This document shows positions 7,744 through 16,206 of a stretch of DNA of 55,773 bases, piece after piece (the stretch's first letter is position 1; the number at the start of each line of letters is the position of its first letter). The DNA is from Desulfobacteraceae bacterium (lineage in GTDB: Bacteria; Desulfobacterota; Desulfobacteria; Desulfobacterales; Desulfosalsimonadaceae): assembly GCA_011389515.1 (NCBI GenBank), contig JAABUA010000016.1, positions 1-55,773 of the forward strand. The letters run 5' to 3'. The position numbers and the translations under genes are program-made. The notes under the pieces were generated by a model. The model was given only the letters and a program-made list of their open reading frames with translations. It had not been told where the DNA came from and ran no database searches.

Positions 7744-9078
7744 TTATTTTTCCATGCAATCAAAAAGAATATCGATCAAGAATTTTATCTCGATGTCGAT
7801 CTTGTAATGGTGGATAATGTCTTCAAGTCCGCCGTGGCAGTTATGACAGGGGGCGATAAGGATTTCGGCCCCTTTTTCCCGGGCGGCGATAAGCTGGTCG
7901 GCCTTGACACGGTTGCTTTCCACCCGCTTGTTCTTGTATGGGGGGCCGCAGTTAATGACCCCGCCGCCGGCGCTGCAGCAGAAATTATGCTCCCGGTTGG
8001 GCTCCATCTCGATAAAGGTTTCGCAGGTCTGCCGTATTACGTTTCGCGCTTTTTCATGCAAGCCTTGTCCACGGACAATATTGCAGGGATCATGGAATGT
8101 TACGGGCCGGTCGAATTTTTGAGCGATCTTGATGCGATTCTCCCTGAGGAGTTCATCATAAAAAGCCACTGCATGGACGACCTCTATGGGCGGCATTTTC
8201 CAGCCCAAAAACCGGTTTCCCACGTCATATACGGAACGGAATGCATGGCCGCACTCCCCCATCACAATCCGCTTGTTTCTGAGTCGCAGGGCGGATTCGA
8301 AGTGGACCTTTTTCAGCCGTGCCGTCATTTCAAGGTCACCGGTATACATGCACATGTCGCTGTTATCCCATCCGGGGGAGGATGTCATGGTCCAGTCAAT
8401 TTTTGCCACATGCATGAGAACCGCCGCCTGGTATATGAGCTGGGCACGGAATTTGGGTTCCGGTCCGATGACGGAATAATAGACATCCGCTCCTTCCTTT
8501 TCGATAGGGATCCGCAGATCCGGAAATTCATCCTTTGCCTCGTCTTCCTGCCACTGCAGTGTATCGATCCATTCATCTTCCTGGACCCACATCTGGTTCA
8601 TGGTCGCGCTGTGGCTGTGGGCGGTATCCTGTATGTAGCGCGGCACTACCCCCAGCTTGTGGCAGACCCGCCGGACAAAAAGCATCAGAAAGGCAATGTC
8701 GATCCCAAACGGACAATACATCATGCATCGCCGGCAAAGGTTGCACTCGGTAAATGCAATCTCACAGGCTTGCATAAGCGTTTCCCGGCTTACCCGTCCT
8801 TTCTTTTTCGTGAATTCGCCAAGGGTTTGTTTGACCTTGGCTGCCGGGGCAAAGCGCGGCTCCTTGTCGTTGGACAGATAAAAATGACACGCTTCGCTGC
8901 AGTATCCGCAACTCATGCAGGTGTTGAGGTATGCTTTGAAGCGTGCGCCGCCTTCGGTTTTGATCATGTCGTTGATGACCCGGGCGATGTCTTCTTCGCT
9001 CAGCTTTTCAGCCCCTTCGATAATTGCATCATCAAGCACTATTGGCTTATCGTTTGATTTCGGTTCGGCAATAGCCAT
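7744..9078 (-). CDS. tmcB: TmcB, Fe-S protein with CCG (HdrD-like) domains
   Basis: 444 residues. Two 4Fe-4S motifs lie in the N-terminal half (CMSCGYCSEACHF and CNLCRRCMMYCPFG). They are followed by two CCG-type segments: the first reduced to MGECGH, the second complete (FHDPCN and FCCSAGGG, with a final CHNCHGG). This architecture is shared by HdrD, DsrK, HmcF and TmcB; the neighbouring cytochrome, membrane subunit and tryptophan-rich protein identify it as TmcB. It is the cytoplasmic-side electron-transfer subunit, probably acting on a thiol/disulfide or passing electrons toward the sulfite-reduction pathway. A 115-base gap separates it from tmcC, longer than elsewhere in the operon, and no reading frame of its own is evident in it. 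Confidence 0.9.
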   Translation of the reverse strand: MAIAEPKSNDKPIVLDDAIIEGAEKLSEEDIARVINDMIKTEGGARFKAYLNTCMSCGYCSEACHFYLSNDKEPRFAPAAKVKQTLGEFTKKKGRVSRETLMQACEIAFTECNLCRRCMMYCPFGIDIAFLMLFVRRVCHKLGVVPRYIQDTAHSHSATMNQMWVQEDEWIDTLQWQEDEAKDEFPDLRIPIEKEGADVYYSVIGPEPKFRAQLIYQAAVLMHVAKIDWTMTSSPGWDNSDMCMYTGDLEMTARLKKVHFESALRLRNKRIVMGECGHAFRSVYDVGNRFLGWKMPPIEVVHAVAFYDELLRENRIKIAQKFDRPVTFHDPCNIVRGQGLHEKARNVIRQTCETFIEMEPNREHNFCCSAGGGVINCGPPYKNKRVESNRVKADQLIAAREKGAEILIAPCHNCHGGLEDIIHHYKIDIEIKFLIDILFDCMEK

Positions 9079-9193
9079 ATGGATATAGCTCCGTGTTTAG
9101 TCAATGTAATGGTGCAAAGGCCGTCAGGCAGTGTTCCCGATGGCGCCTTTTTACCCATTTTTTCTTTTTCATCTGCAAACTGCAGCGTATTAT

Positions 9194-9853
9194 CTACCAG
9201 TCTTTCGCATGCCGCACGGCGCCAAATTCGGAACCTGCATAGGCCCTTGTCAGCGGAAAGAAAAACATGTGGCTCAGCTTGGTAAAGGGAATCAATGCAA
9301 GGAGGAGCTCCCCTGAGAGCATGTGCAGCAGCGTGGCGACCTCGAAACCTGCCCATGCCCTGGCGGCCCAGAAACCGGTTATAAAAGGGGCGGCCACAAG
9401 CAGAATCATCAGGTAGTCCGTCGTGGCACTCAGGTACCGTACATCGGGCTGAACCAGGCGGCGAATAAAGAAATAGACGCAGCTCAGGATTACGATAAGC
9501 GACATCACTTGTGCGGCCATGCCGGACAGGGTCCACCAGGATATGTCAAATGATTCTTTAACAAGTATGACATGCGCAAATAAAAACAGCGGCACGCCGA
9601 TCAGGCAGATGTGAAAAGCAAAGGTTACAATTGTGAGCACCGGCTGCCGGCGCATGCTTGTGCTGCCGAAGGGGACAATCCAGTGGAGCATGGATCGCAT
9701 GGCGTAGTAAGGGCTGAAGTAGTCGAATACCACGTGATCCTTTTTTCTGGCCTCCATGACAGTGGTGACCAGGCGGTATATGATCCCGCCGAAAAAAATA
9801 ATAAAGGCGCCCCAGGCGAACGGGCCGCGGGCAAGTGCGTAAATATCATACAT
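9194..9853 (-). CDS. tmcC: TmcC, membrane cytochrome b-type subunit
   Basis: 219 residues with about five transmembrane helices (residues roughly 10-30, 70-95, 110-130, 145-165 and 175-200). Histidines inside the helices (HWIVPFG, FAFHIC, FAHVI, LLHMLSG, KLSHMFFF) are candidate haem b ligands. It belongs to the NarI/DsrM-like family and carries electrons across the membrane between the periplasmic cytochrome TmcA and the cytoplasmic TmcB. It starts 12 bases after tmcD and lies in the same operon. Confidence 0.87.
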   Translation of the reverse strand: MYDIYALARGPFAWGAFIIFFGGIIYRLVTTVMEARKKDHVVFDYFSPYYAMRSMLHWIVPFGSTSMRRQPVLTIVTFAFHICLIGVPLFLFAHVILVKESFDISWWTLSGMAAQVMSLIVILSCVYFFIRRLVQPDVRYLSATTDYLMILLVAAPFITGFWAARAWAGFEVATLLHMLSGELLLALIPFTKLSHMFFFPLTRAYAGSEFGAVRHAKDW

Positions 9854-9865
9854 GACGGCCTCTTT

Positions 9866-11146
9866 TCATCTTCTCGGTAATGTATCGGTTTTAAGGATAT
9901 GGCGGCAGTATTTGCCTTCATCTTCACCGGTGCCGATCCCTTTGACCAAAAGTTTTGATCCGTCCGGGCTGAAAACGGGGTCCCATGCGTTTGCAAAAGG
10001 AATATCGATCAATTTGTCGTTGACCGCTATTGCATATTTGCCGCCGATTTCCACTTTTGTGGCGACGAGATCCCCTCCGGGGGAAAATACCGGCGCCCAC
10101 ACCCTGTCATACGGTGTCGGCCATGCTTTGCCGTCAAGGGCAACGTACCATTTTCCGTCGGCTTTTCCGGTGCACGCGATGTGCCGGTTGTCCGGACTGT
10201 AAACAGGATCCATGACCACTTCATTAAACCTGAGGTCCCAGGCCTTGTCATTTTCGGCGACCGTCCATTTGCCGAATTGCGGAGCGACAATGGCGGCGAT
10301 TTTTTTCCCGTCCGAACTGTAAAAATGATGCCACAACTGGGAATAGCGTCCATTCCAGAATAGCTCTCCATCCTTTGCCAGGCTCCATCCACCGGCCACT
10401 TTGACCGGTGCTGTGACGGAGTTGTCGACAGGGTTGAAACGGGGACGCCACACGGCGCTGAAGGAAGTGGGCCACACCTCGTCGTTGATGGCGATGGTGT
10501 AGTCGTAGAGGGTGTGCCGTACTTCGGCCGCCACAAGACGGTCTTCCGGGTTGATGTCTATCTCCCAGGCGTTGATGAAGGTGTTTTTCCATGCGACCCC
10601 GTTCACTGCGACCGAGAAGCATCCTTTCTGGAATTCGAAAATATCCCCTTCCTTGAGGGGTATGGTCTGAATGGCAGCGGCCGATGTTTTACCGCTTTTG
10701 CTCACGGTTAGGTTGTTCATGGAAGGAAAGCCGGATTCCCAGGGCGCGTCGTCCAGTACGGCAAAGTAGCTCCTGGCATTTTGTGCGGCAACGGCGATGC
10801 TGCCGTTTTCCCTGGAAAACTGCATGTTCCAGACAAATTCAAACCAGTTCTCCCAGGTAGCGCCGTCAACGGCCACACTCCATTCGGCTGTATCGGAGAC
10901 CAGTGCGACAGCCCGGTTGTCCGGTGAAAAACGCAGGGACCAAACCTTGTCGAATGTCCTTTCCCAGGGCGTCCCATTGACGCAGACAGTATACGTTTCC
11001 TCCTCAATTTTTACGATTGCTGCAATCCGCTCGCCATCGGGGCTTACGTATGGCTCCTCGGCAGCTTCGTAGTCGGATTGCCATTGGTTCATATCCGCAA
11101 CGATTTTTTTGCCTGGTGCCCAGTCCCAGTCTTCAATGCTTTTCAT
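9866..11146 (-). CDS. tmcD: TmcD, tryptophan-rich beta-propeller-like protein
   Basis: 426 residues, no signal peptide, with many tryptophans. It consists of repeats of about 45 residues of the type W...F..VW...FSPDNR.VA, resembling WD40/TolB-like blades (for example FDKVWSLRFSPDNR, YDRVWAPVFSPGGD and FANAWDPVFSPDGS). TmcD of Desulfovibrio is described as a cytoplasmic tryptophan-rich subunit of unknown function; this protein matches in size, composition and context. It is the first gene of this operon, with the candidate promoter about 130 bases upstream. Confidence 0.85.
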   Translation of the reverse strand: MKSIEDWDWAPGKKIVADMNQWQSDYEAAEEPYVSPDGERIAAIVKIEEETYTVCVNGTPWERTFDKVWSLRFSPDNRAVALVSDTAEWSVAVDGATWENWFEFVWNMQFSRENGSIAVAAQNARSYFAVLDDAPWESGFPSMNNLTVSKSGKTSAAAIQTIPLKEGDIFEFQKGCFSVAVNGVAWKNTFINAWEIDINPEDRLVAAEVRHTLYDYTIAINDEVWPTSFSAVWRPRFNPVDNSVTAPVKVAGGWSLAKDGELFWNGRYSQLWHHFYSSDGKKIAAIVAPQFGKWTVAENDKAWDLRFNEVVMDPVYSPDNRHIACTGKADGKWYVALDGKAWPTPYDRVWAPVFSPGGDLVATKVEIGGKYAIAVNDKLIDIPFANAWDPVFSPDGSKLLVKGIGTGEDEGKYCRHILKTDTLPRR

Positions 11147-11278
11147 AGGCCACTCCCGCCAGTTTCAATGTCTGTCTTTCCTGGCCGGTAATGCATTGGG
11201 AAAATATCCGTATATATTGCATCCGGCAGGTTGGCTGTTAAAAGATCACAGCTGTAAATAAAAGCAATTCAAAAAATC

Positions 11279-11307
11279 AGTTTACATAAACGACCAGTGA
11301 AAATCAA
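11279..11307 (-). promoter_or_regulatory. Candidate sigma-70-type promoter for the tmc operon
   Basis: Read on the minus strand: TTGATT (11307-11302), a 17-base spacer, then TAAACT (11284-11279). This would start transcription about 125 bases before tmcD. Matches are four to five of six per box, so it is only a candidate. The rest of the 298-base gap 11147-11444 is AT-rich and shows nothing else. Confidence 0.35.
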
Positions 11308-11444
11308 GCATTGTCCATAAATGATTCTGCAAATTCAGAGTAAATGTTCAAAATTTTTTTTTGAAAGGATTCTTTGTCAGGTCTCGATGGCCCTGATTTC
11401 GGGCTCCGATTTCGCTGTTCGTTTTTGCAGAAGTCATACGTCAC

Positions 11445-12122
11445 TTACACCAGCAGGGTTGCGAGCAGGCCGGATATGACGATGCCGTCGAACGTGCCTG
11501 CCCCCCCGATACTTGCCAGGGGCGCCTCGATTTTTTTCATGTCCGGAATATGGAGAAGATCCGCGCCTATAAGCGGCCCCAGCACACCGGCGCAAAAGGC
11601 GATCGGAGGGGCAAAATCAGGAATGAATACGATTGCGGACAAGGCGGCAATCAGTGGGGGGATGAAAGCGGGAAGTGTGATGCCCACATTGGGAACGGGC
11701 TGTGCAAGACGGTAGCATACATACACATTAAGCGCAATGGCACCGCATACCACTATCATCGCATAGGGGCTATGGGCAAGGATGCGAACGATCTGGTAAC
11801 CGGCAATGATACAGGGCACAATGCATCCGCCGAAATTAACGGCAATTATCGTGTAGTCCTGCTTCACAGGCGTTTTTTTGAAAAAACGATTCATTCCCAG
11901 AAAAGCCCCTGCGGAATGATCCAGAAAGCGGTCTCGCTGAATTTTTTGTACAGGAATATTGATCATGCCGCCTAAAAAGATGCCGAATGCGGCGATCACG
12001 GAAAGCTCGGGGGAGAGTCCCAGCCTCGCCAGTGCGGAAAGCATGACTTCTGCCAAGAAAAGCGGAAGCAAAAACAGGAAAATAAAAAACAATGCCAGCG
12101 GCAGACATCCTTGGGGCAGCAT
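11445..12122 (-). CDS. DUF1614 family integral membrane protein
   Basis: 225 residues and very hydrophobic, with six to seven predicted membrane helices. Recognisable family features include the NFGGCIVPCIIAGYQ segment in the middle and the C-terminal SIGGAGTFDGIVISGLLATLL. The function of DUF1614 proteins is not established. It follows the glycyl-radical-enzyme gene on the same strand after a 91-base gap and could be read through from that operon, but a functional link is not evident. A weak ribosome binding site (AGAAAGG) lies upstream of the ATG. Confidence 0.78.
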   Translation of the reverse strand: MLPQGCLPLALFFIFLFLLPLFLAEVMLSALARLGLSPELSVIAAFGIFLGGMINIPVQKIQRDRFLDHSAGAFLGMNRFFKKTPVKQDYTIIAVNFGGCIVPCIIAGYQIVRILAHSPYAMIVVCGAIALNVYVCYRLAQPVPNVGITLPAFIPPLIAALSAIVFIPDFAPPIAFCAGVLGPLIGADLLHIPDMKKIEAPLASIGGAGTFDGIVISGLLATLLV

Positions 12123-12213
12123 CGGACGAAAGACCTTTCTGTAAAGCGTGCCGGTTCAGTATGATTGTATCGTTGCCAACAATGCCATGGCGACCGGCTG
12201 GAAGCCACAAATT

Positions 12214-13869
12214 TTACAAGCCATATTCAGCCCGTTCGATCAATTCTTTTTGCAGGTCGCTGTTCAAGGTGACGAAATAGGCGTTATAACCGGAGATCCG
12301 AACCAGGAGATTGCGGTAGTTTTCCGGATGGGCCATGGCGTCTTTCAGCGTTTCCGAGGTTACCACATTCATCTGCATCTGCATACCCCCCAGGTCGAAG
12401 TAGGTCTTCACATAGGAATACATTCTGTCGATGACCTTTTCCCGTTTGTCTTCACCGCTGGGAACGACCTTGACGTTGAATGCGATGTTGTTGTTCATGT
12501 GGCGGGGGTTGAGCCGGGCCACGTCCCGGATGTTATCAAGAAGATTGGCTGAAGCATGGGGTTCCGGCGTGAGGCCCGGGGTAAAGGGTTTTCCGGCCAG
12601 TTTCCCGGATGGCAGTGCGCCGCTCAATGTGCCGTATATGACATGATTGGACATGGACCAGAAACCGGCCGTATATGGACCGCCCCGGTAGTTTGTATGG
12701 CTTTTGTAGCGGTCATGGGCGAACCAGGTGACCCGGTCGGCCATTTCCACGGCCTCGTCGCTCCCCGATCCGAACAGGGGGACTTTTTTGGTTACCATGG
12801 CATACAGCGCCGGGTCGTTGGCAAAGTTGTCGTCCACAGCTTTTTTCAGTTCCGCAAAGCCGACGCGTTTGTCCTCGAAAACCAGCTTCTTGATTACCAT
12901 CAGGGAGTCGGTCACATCGGCCAGGCCGATGCATGCCGCGCCGGATGAATTGTACCTGGCCCCGCCGTGGGTGACATCTTTGCCTTTTTCAATGCAGTCG
13001 CCGATGAGCGACGAGAGCAGGGGCGTGGGCCGGATATACTGGCGGGCGATGCCCAGCATGTTGTTGTATTCGACGGACTGATCGATGAGAAACCCGAATT
13101 GTTCGCAAAACGCGTCGAAAAACCGGTCGAATGTTCTGAAGTCGCCCTTCTCCACAGCGCCCGTATCCGGACCGATCTTCCATTTCATCAGGGGGTGGTA
13201 GCCATCGTGGAGGGCCATCTCCAGTGCGGCAACCATGTTGAGCATCTGGAAGTTGGTGTGCCCGATATGGCGGCCGGACAGGGTGGGCTCCACGCAGCCG
13301 GTGGCCGACCAGTTGCGAAGGTCTTCCGGCGCGTAGTTGAATTCCTCAAGAGAGGTCATCACGGCGTGGTCGTTGTGCAGGGACGGGGTGGCGGCGGTGA
13401 TGAGATTGACCTCGCAGAGGCGCTTCAGATAGGCGTCGCTGTTGATGCCGGGATGGAAACGGGCATTGACGTTGGGGTCCCGGATGGAAAGCATTTCGGT
13501 GACCTTGAGGAAGATATAGGTCATGTCGCATACCGCGTCGGTCCCCTGGGGGGTGACCCCGCCCAGGGTGATGGCCTGGTCCGAGGAGCTCCCCCCGAAA
13601 TACCAGTTGGCCAGGTCCGGAGTGAGGGGAAGGTGGTCCGTGCATCGCATGTAAAAGCAGGCCACCATCTCGGTGGCATGGGTGATATAGTCCTGCCGTT
13701 GTTTTTCTATCTCCAGGGCCGCCATGTCATCTTCGAAATAGGGCTGCAGCCACTGGTCCAGACGCCCCAGGGGAAGGCTGGCATTGGTGTTTTCCATGTG
13801 CAGGCCGACCCACGTGATCCAGATGGCGTTTACGGCTTCATCCAGGGTGCGGGCCGGATGGGCGGGCAC
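12214..13869 (-). CDS. Glycyl-radical enzyme (PFL-like eliminase class), C-terminal two thirds of a broken gene
   Basis: 551 residues counted from a GTG at 13869; the frame is open further upstream, so this start is not a natural one. The catalytic cysteine and acid are in SATGCVEPTLSG (Cys192 here) and the glycyl-radical motif is RISGYNAYF (Gly527). GCVEP, rather than the CysCys pair of true pyruvate formate-lyase, marks the dehydratase/lyase group. Compared with the second glycyl-radical enzyme in this window, about 265-280 N-terminal residues of the barrel are absent. The sequence VPAHPARTLDEAVNAIW instead sits directly behind an SCP2-like domain encoded in the overlapping frame (13830-14327). 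Unless the assembly is wrong, the enzyme is unlikely to be functional. The activating enzyme and a TetR regulator lie upstream in the same operon. Substrate unknown. Confidence 0.8.
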   Translation of the reverse strand: MPAHPARTLDEAVNAIWITWVGLHMENTNASLPLGRLDQWLQPYFEDDMAALEIEKQRQDYITHATEMVACFYMRCTDHLPLTPDLANWYFGGSSSDQAITLGGVTPQGTDAVCDMTYIFLKVTEMLSIRDPNVNARFHPGINSDAYLKRLCEVNLITAATPSLHNDHAVMTSLEEFNYAPEDLRNWSATGCVEPTLSGRHIGHTNFQMLNMVAALEMALHDGYHPLMKWKIGPDTGAVEKGDFRTFDRFFDAFCEQFGFLIDQSVEYNNMLGIARQYIRPTPLLSSLIGDCIEKGKDVTHGGARYNSSGAACIGLADVTDSLMVIKKLVFEDKRVGFAELKKAVDDNFANDPALYAMVTKKVPLFGSGSDEAVEMADRVTWFAHDRYKSHTNYRGGPYTAGFWSMSNHVIYGTLSGALPSGKLAGKPFTPGLTPEPHASANLLDNIRDVARLNPRHMNNNIAFNVKVVPSGEDKREKVIDRMYSYVKTYFDLGGMQMQMNVVTSETLKDAMAHPENYRNLLVRISGYNAYFVTLNSDLQKELIERAEYGL

Positions 13870-14327
13870 CTGCCGGCAGATGTGCGGAGTTTTTTCTGTT
13901 TTTTGTGAAGGAGCAGGGACAGGTAGAAGAAAAACAGGTTCATATAGGACTGGTTGCCAACGGTTCGCAAATCGCTTTTCATGAGCATGAAGATCTGCTC
14001 GGTGGGGGTGGCTTGCAAAAGCTTCCGCACGGCCCCGTCGGATGCAAAAATCAGTGTGATATCGCAGTCTGCCGGTATTTCTCGGAGGACCCGCACTTTT
14101 CCTTCCCGGAAGCGGACAGCGGTGGCCACGGATCCGCTTTCGGTCCGAATGCCCACGGTGAAGTCAAACCATCCGCTGTCGGTTTTCAAATACCGCCTCA
14201 GCCCGGGGCGGAAATTGAAACTGGCGGCCACGGTGTGAAGCAGCGTCCTGACCAGAAGATTAGTCAGGCTCCTGGTCGACTTTTTCCCGGTGTGCAGGAG
14301 TGCGGCAGGGTCGGTTTTGAAAAGCAT
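13830..14327 (-). pseudogene. SCP2-like N-terminal domain of the glycyl-radical enzyme (separate frame)
   Basis: A good start: CAGGAGG sits seven bases before the ATG at 14327. Residues 1-140 resemble an SCP2/sterol-carrier-like domain (FDFTVGIRTESGSVATAVRF, DITLIFASDGAVRKLL, SDLRTVGNQSYMNLFFFY). After LLLHKKQKK the frame runs into nonsense (RTSAGRCPP) and stops, while the neighbouring frame continues as glycyl-radical enzyme. I read this as the N-terminus of one large fusion gene from which about 0.8 kb has been lost, ending out of frame at an A-rich site near 13.89 kb. SCP2-like domains bind lipids or hydrophobic molecules, hinting that the original substrate was hydrophobic; this is inference. 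Confidence 0.6.
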
Positions 14328-14346
14328 GGTCTTCCTCCTGTTTTTT

Positions 14347-15288
14347 TCACCCGGTTCGTATTCCGGCCACCTCGAATACCCCCCGGCATTCTTTCACAAC
14401 GGTATTGTCAAGCCATTTGTCCATGGCAGGGGAGCCGTCCGTATCGGGTGGCACCCCGATTTTCCGGTTTTTTTCCTGCCAGAGCGGGTGATACGGGAGC
14501 AGGCGGGCCTCGCTGACGCCGCATTCCTTCAGGAAATGCGCAATGGCACCGATATTGTTCGGCGTATCGGTAATGCCAGGGATCAGCGGCGTGCGCGGAA
14601 TTACGGGGATCCCGCCTTCCCGTGCCCGGGCGTACAATGCCTTGAAGTTGGCCAGTATGGTTGTATTGGAAACCCCGCAGTAACGGGCATGGACCCGGGG
14701 ATCAAACAGCTTGATGTCGAAATAGATAAGGTCCAGTTCGGGATAGAGCAAACGGTTGAATCGGTCCAAGTCGAAAAGGCCGCATGTTTCCAGAAGCGTG
14801 TGAATGCCTTGGTCCTTGAGCGCATGTAGAAGCGTTCCGGCAAAATCCATGAACATGGTCGGCTCTCCCCCGGATAGCGTCACCCCGCCGCCGGAGGTGT
14901 CATAAAAAGGTTTGTCCCGAATCACCCGGTTCACAATTTCATCGATACCCATCGGCTCCCCGATGCGGGACAGCGCGCCGGACGGGCAGGCTTCTGTGCA
15001 TTCTAAACACAAGGTGCAGTTGGACCGGTCGATAAAAAAAGGATTGTCGATAGACAGTGCGTTTTCCGGGCAGACGGCCATGCAGGTGTCGCAGCCGACG
15101 CAGAGGGCCGCATCAAACCCGATTTCCGCATCGACCCGCTTGCCTTCCGGGTTGTGGCACCAGGTGCAGGAAAGGGGGCAGCCCTTGAAAAAGATCACCG
15201 AACGGATGCCCGGACCGTCGTCCAGCGCATTGCCTTTGATTTCAAGTATCAAAGGCGAGCTGTGGGATTTCGTCGAAGGTTGTTTCAA
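14347..15288 (-). CDS. Glycyl-radical-enzyme activating enzyme (radical SAM, PflA family)
   Basis: 313 residues from a TTG start whose TTGA overlaps the stop of the TetR gene, so the two are translationally coupled. The radical-SAM cluster motif is GCPLSCTWCHNPE (Cys37, 41, 44). It is followed by an inserted pair of 4Fe-4S ferredoxin clusters (Cys63/66/69/73 and Cys91/94/97/101), typical of activases for non-PFL glycyl-radical enzymes. The SAM-binding GGE motif is in TLSGGEPTMF. The enzyme abstracts a hydrogen from the glycine of its partner to create the radical. Its natural partner is the gene starting 19 bases downstream, which appears broken. It might also serve the second, orphan glycyl-radical enzyme at 38.5-40.9 kb, though that is conjecture. 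Confidence 0.93.
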   Translation of the reverse strand: MKQPSTKSHSSPLILEIKGNALDDGPGIRSVIFFKGCPLSCTWCHNPEGKRVDAEIGFDAALCVGCDTCMAVCPENALSIDNPFFIDRSNCTLCLECTEACPSGALSRIGEPMGIDEIVNRVIRDKPFYDTSGGGVTLSGGEPTMFMDFAGTLLHALKDQGIHTLLETCGLFDLDRFNRLLYPELDLIYFDIKLFDPRVHARYCGVSNTTILANFKALYARAREGGIPVIPRTPLIPGITDTPNNIGAIAHFLKECGVSEARLLPYHPLWQEKNRKIGVPPDTDGSPAMDKWLDNTVVKECRGVFEVAGIRTG

Positions 15289-15959
15289 GGCCTGCCCCCT
15301 TCCCTGATGCCCGCGGTCGCACGGAAATTGGCCAGCATGTTTTCAATGAGTCGTTCTTTGAGGGCAAGCGGTGTTTCATGCATATAATCGAGCAGGGCGT
15401 TATTGATGCCGGCGATATAGCCGTGGGCCTGGGACCAGAACTGGATCATCAGAAACCGGGCGTCATCCTCCGTCACCGATGTACTGCCGTTTGCACATAT
15501 GGAAATGGTATCGATAAACAATCGGGACACTTTCAGCGCGGAATCCAGTTCCAGCTGTGCCGCCGGCTCCAGGTCCGTTCCAATATAGTCGCGAAATTTG
15601 GGCACGTGCCACGTGAACATAAGGTTGTAGAGGTTCGCATGGACAAGACCGAAATCCACGTACTCACGGCACATGGCCGCGATTTTTCCCATGGGGTCCC
15701 TGTGTGCTGCATGGGCGGCGGCACATCGCTCATGAAGGGTTTCGAATCCACGGGTCAGGATGGAGAGGTAGATTTCATCCTTGCTGTGAAAATAATTGTA
15801 GATGGTTTTGGCGGCGATTCCTAAGCGGGTCGCCAGTTTTCGCATGCTGAATCCTTTGTATCCCGACTCTGCAATTAGATCCAGGGCGTGATTGAGCATT
15901 TCTTCACGAATGGTCTCAATTTCTTCGGGTTTGCGCTGGGAAGGGGGCATATACGGCAT
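15285..15959 (-). CDS. TetR/AcrR-family transcriptional regulator
   Basis: 224 residues. The N-terminal helix-turn-helix is typical (ALDLIAESGYKGFSMRKLATRLG, then AAKTIYNYFHSKDEIYLSIL). The remainder is an all-helical ligand-binding and dimerisation domain with several tryptophans and histidines (NLMFTWHVPKF, FWSQAHGYIAG). It is the first gene of the TetR / activase / glycyl-radical-enzyme operon, so it most likely controls that operon and itself in response to the substrate. A perfect palindrome 25 bases upstream is a plausible operator. The ligand is unknown. Confidence 0.9.
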   Translation of the reverse strand: MPYMPPSQRKPEEIETIREEMLNHALDLIAESGYKGFSMRKLATRLGIAAKTIYNYFHSKDEIYLSILTRGFETLHERCAAAHAAHRDPMGKIAAMCREYVDFGLVHANLYNLMFTWHVPKFRDYIGTDLEPAAQLELDSALKVSRLFIDTISICANGSTSVTEDDARFLMIQFWSQAHGYIAGINNALLDYMHETPLALKERLIENMLANFRATAGIREGGRP

Positions 15960-15983
15960 TCCATAAATAAAAATACATTCAAT

Positions 15984-16000
15984 GCTGTTACGGTAACAGC
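15984..16000. promoter_or_regulatory. Perfect palindrome, candidate TetR operator
   Basis: GCTGTTACGGTAACAGC is a perfect 8-1-8 palindrome, and GTTAC is repeated once more immediately after (AGCGTTAC). It lies 25 bases before the TetR start, in the region shared with the divergent DUF2889 gene. Its position and symmetry fit an autoregulatory TetR operator. Confidence 0.6.
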
Positions 16001-16093
16001 GTTACTATGAAAAGTCAACCATTGTCATAGACCAATGTCGTTGTCCGTATGATTGGCCGACAATGAGTTCTGAGCAAAGATTCGTCGAACAAG

Positions 16094-16122
16094 TTGACAA
16101 AAGGCGTCGATTGTTCTAGGCT
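16094..16122 (+). promoter_or_regulatory. Candidate promoter for the DUF2889 gene
   Basis: A perfect -35 box TTGACA (16094-16099) is followed after 17 bases by TAGGCT (16117-16122), a weak -10 box. It lies 85 bases before the DUF2889 start codon. Confidence 0.4.
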
Positions 16123-16206
16123 GATCTACATGGCTCTGGATCAGGGTCATGCCATAAAGGCCGGCATCGTAAATATCGCACGAACCACTTTCAGGGACTG
16201 CAGAAC

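Noticed and set aside
7627-9057. 476-codon open frame on the plus strand
   Set aside because: It is antisense to tmcB, whose Fe-S and CCG motifs are unmistakable; the plus-strand frame shows no domain features.
13885-13905. Programmed -1 frameshift at the A-rich site in the glycyl-radical-enzyme gene
   Set aside because: A slip would join the frames, but about 270 residues of the enzyme would still be missing and the heptamer phase is not canonical; deletion explains more.
12967-13908. 313-codon plus-strand frame
   Set aside because: Antisense to the glycyl-radical enzyme gene with its catalytic Cys and Gly; no own start signal.
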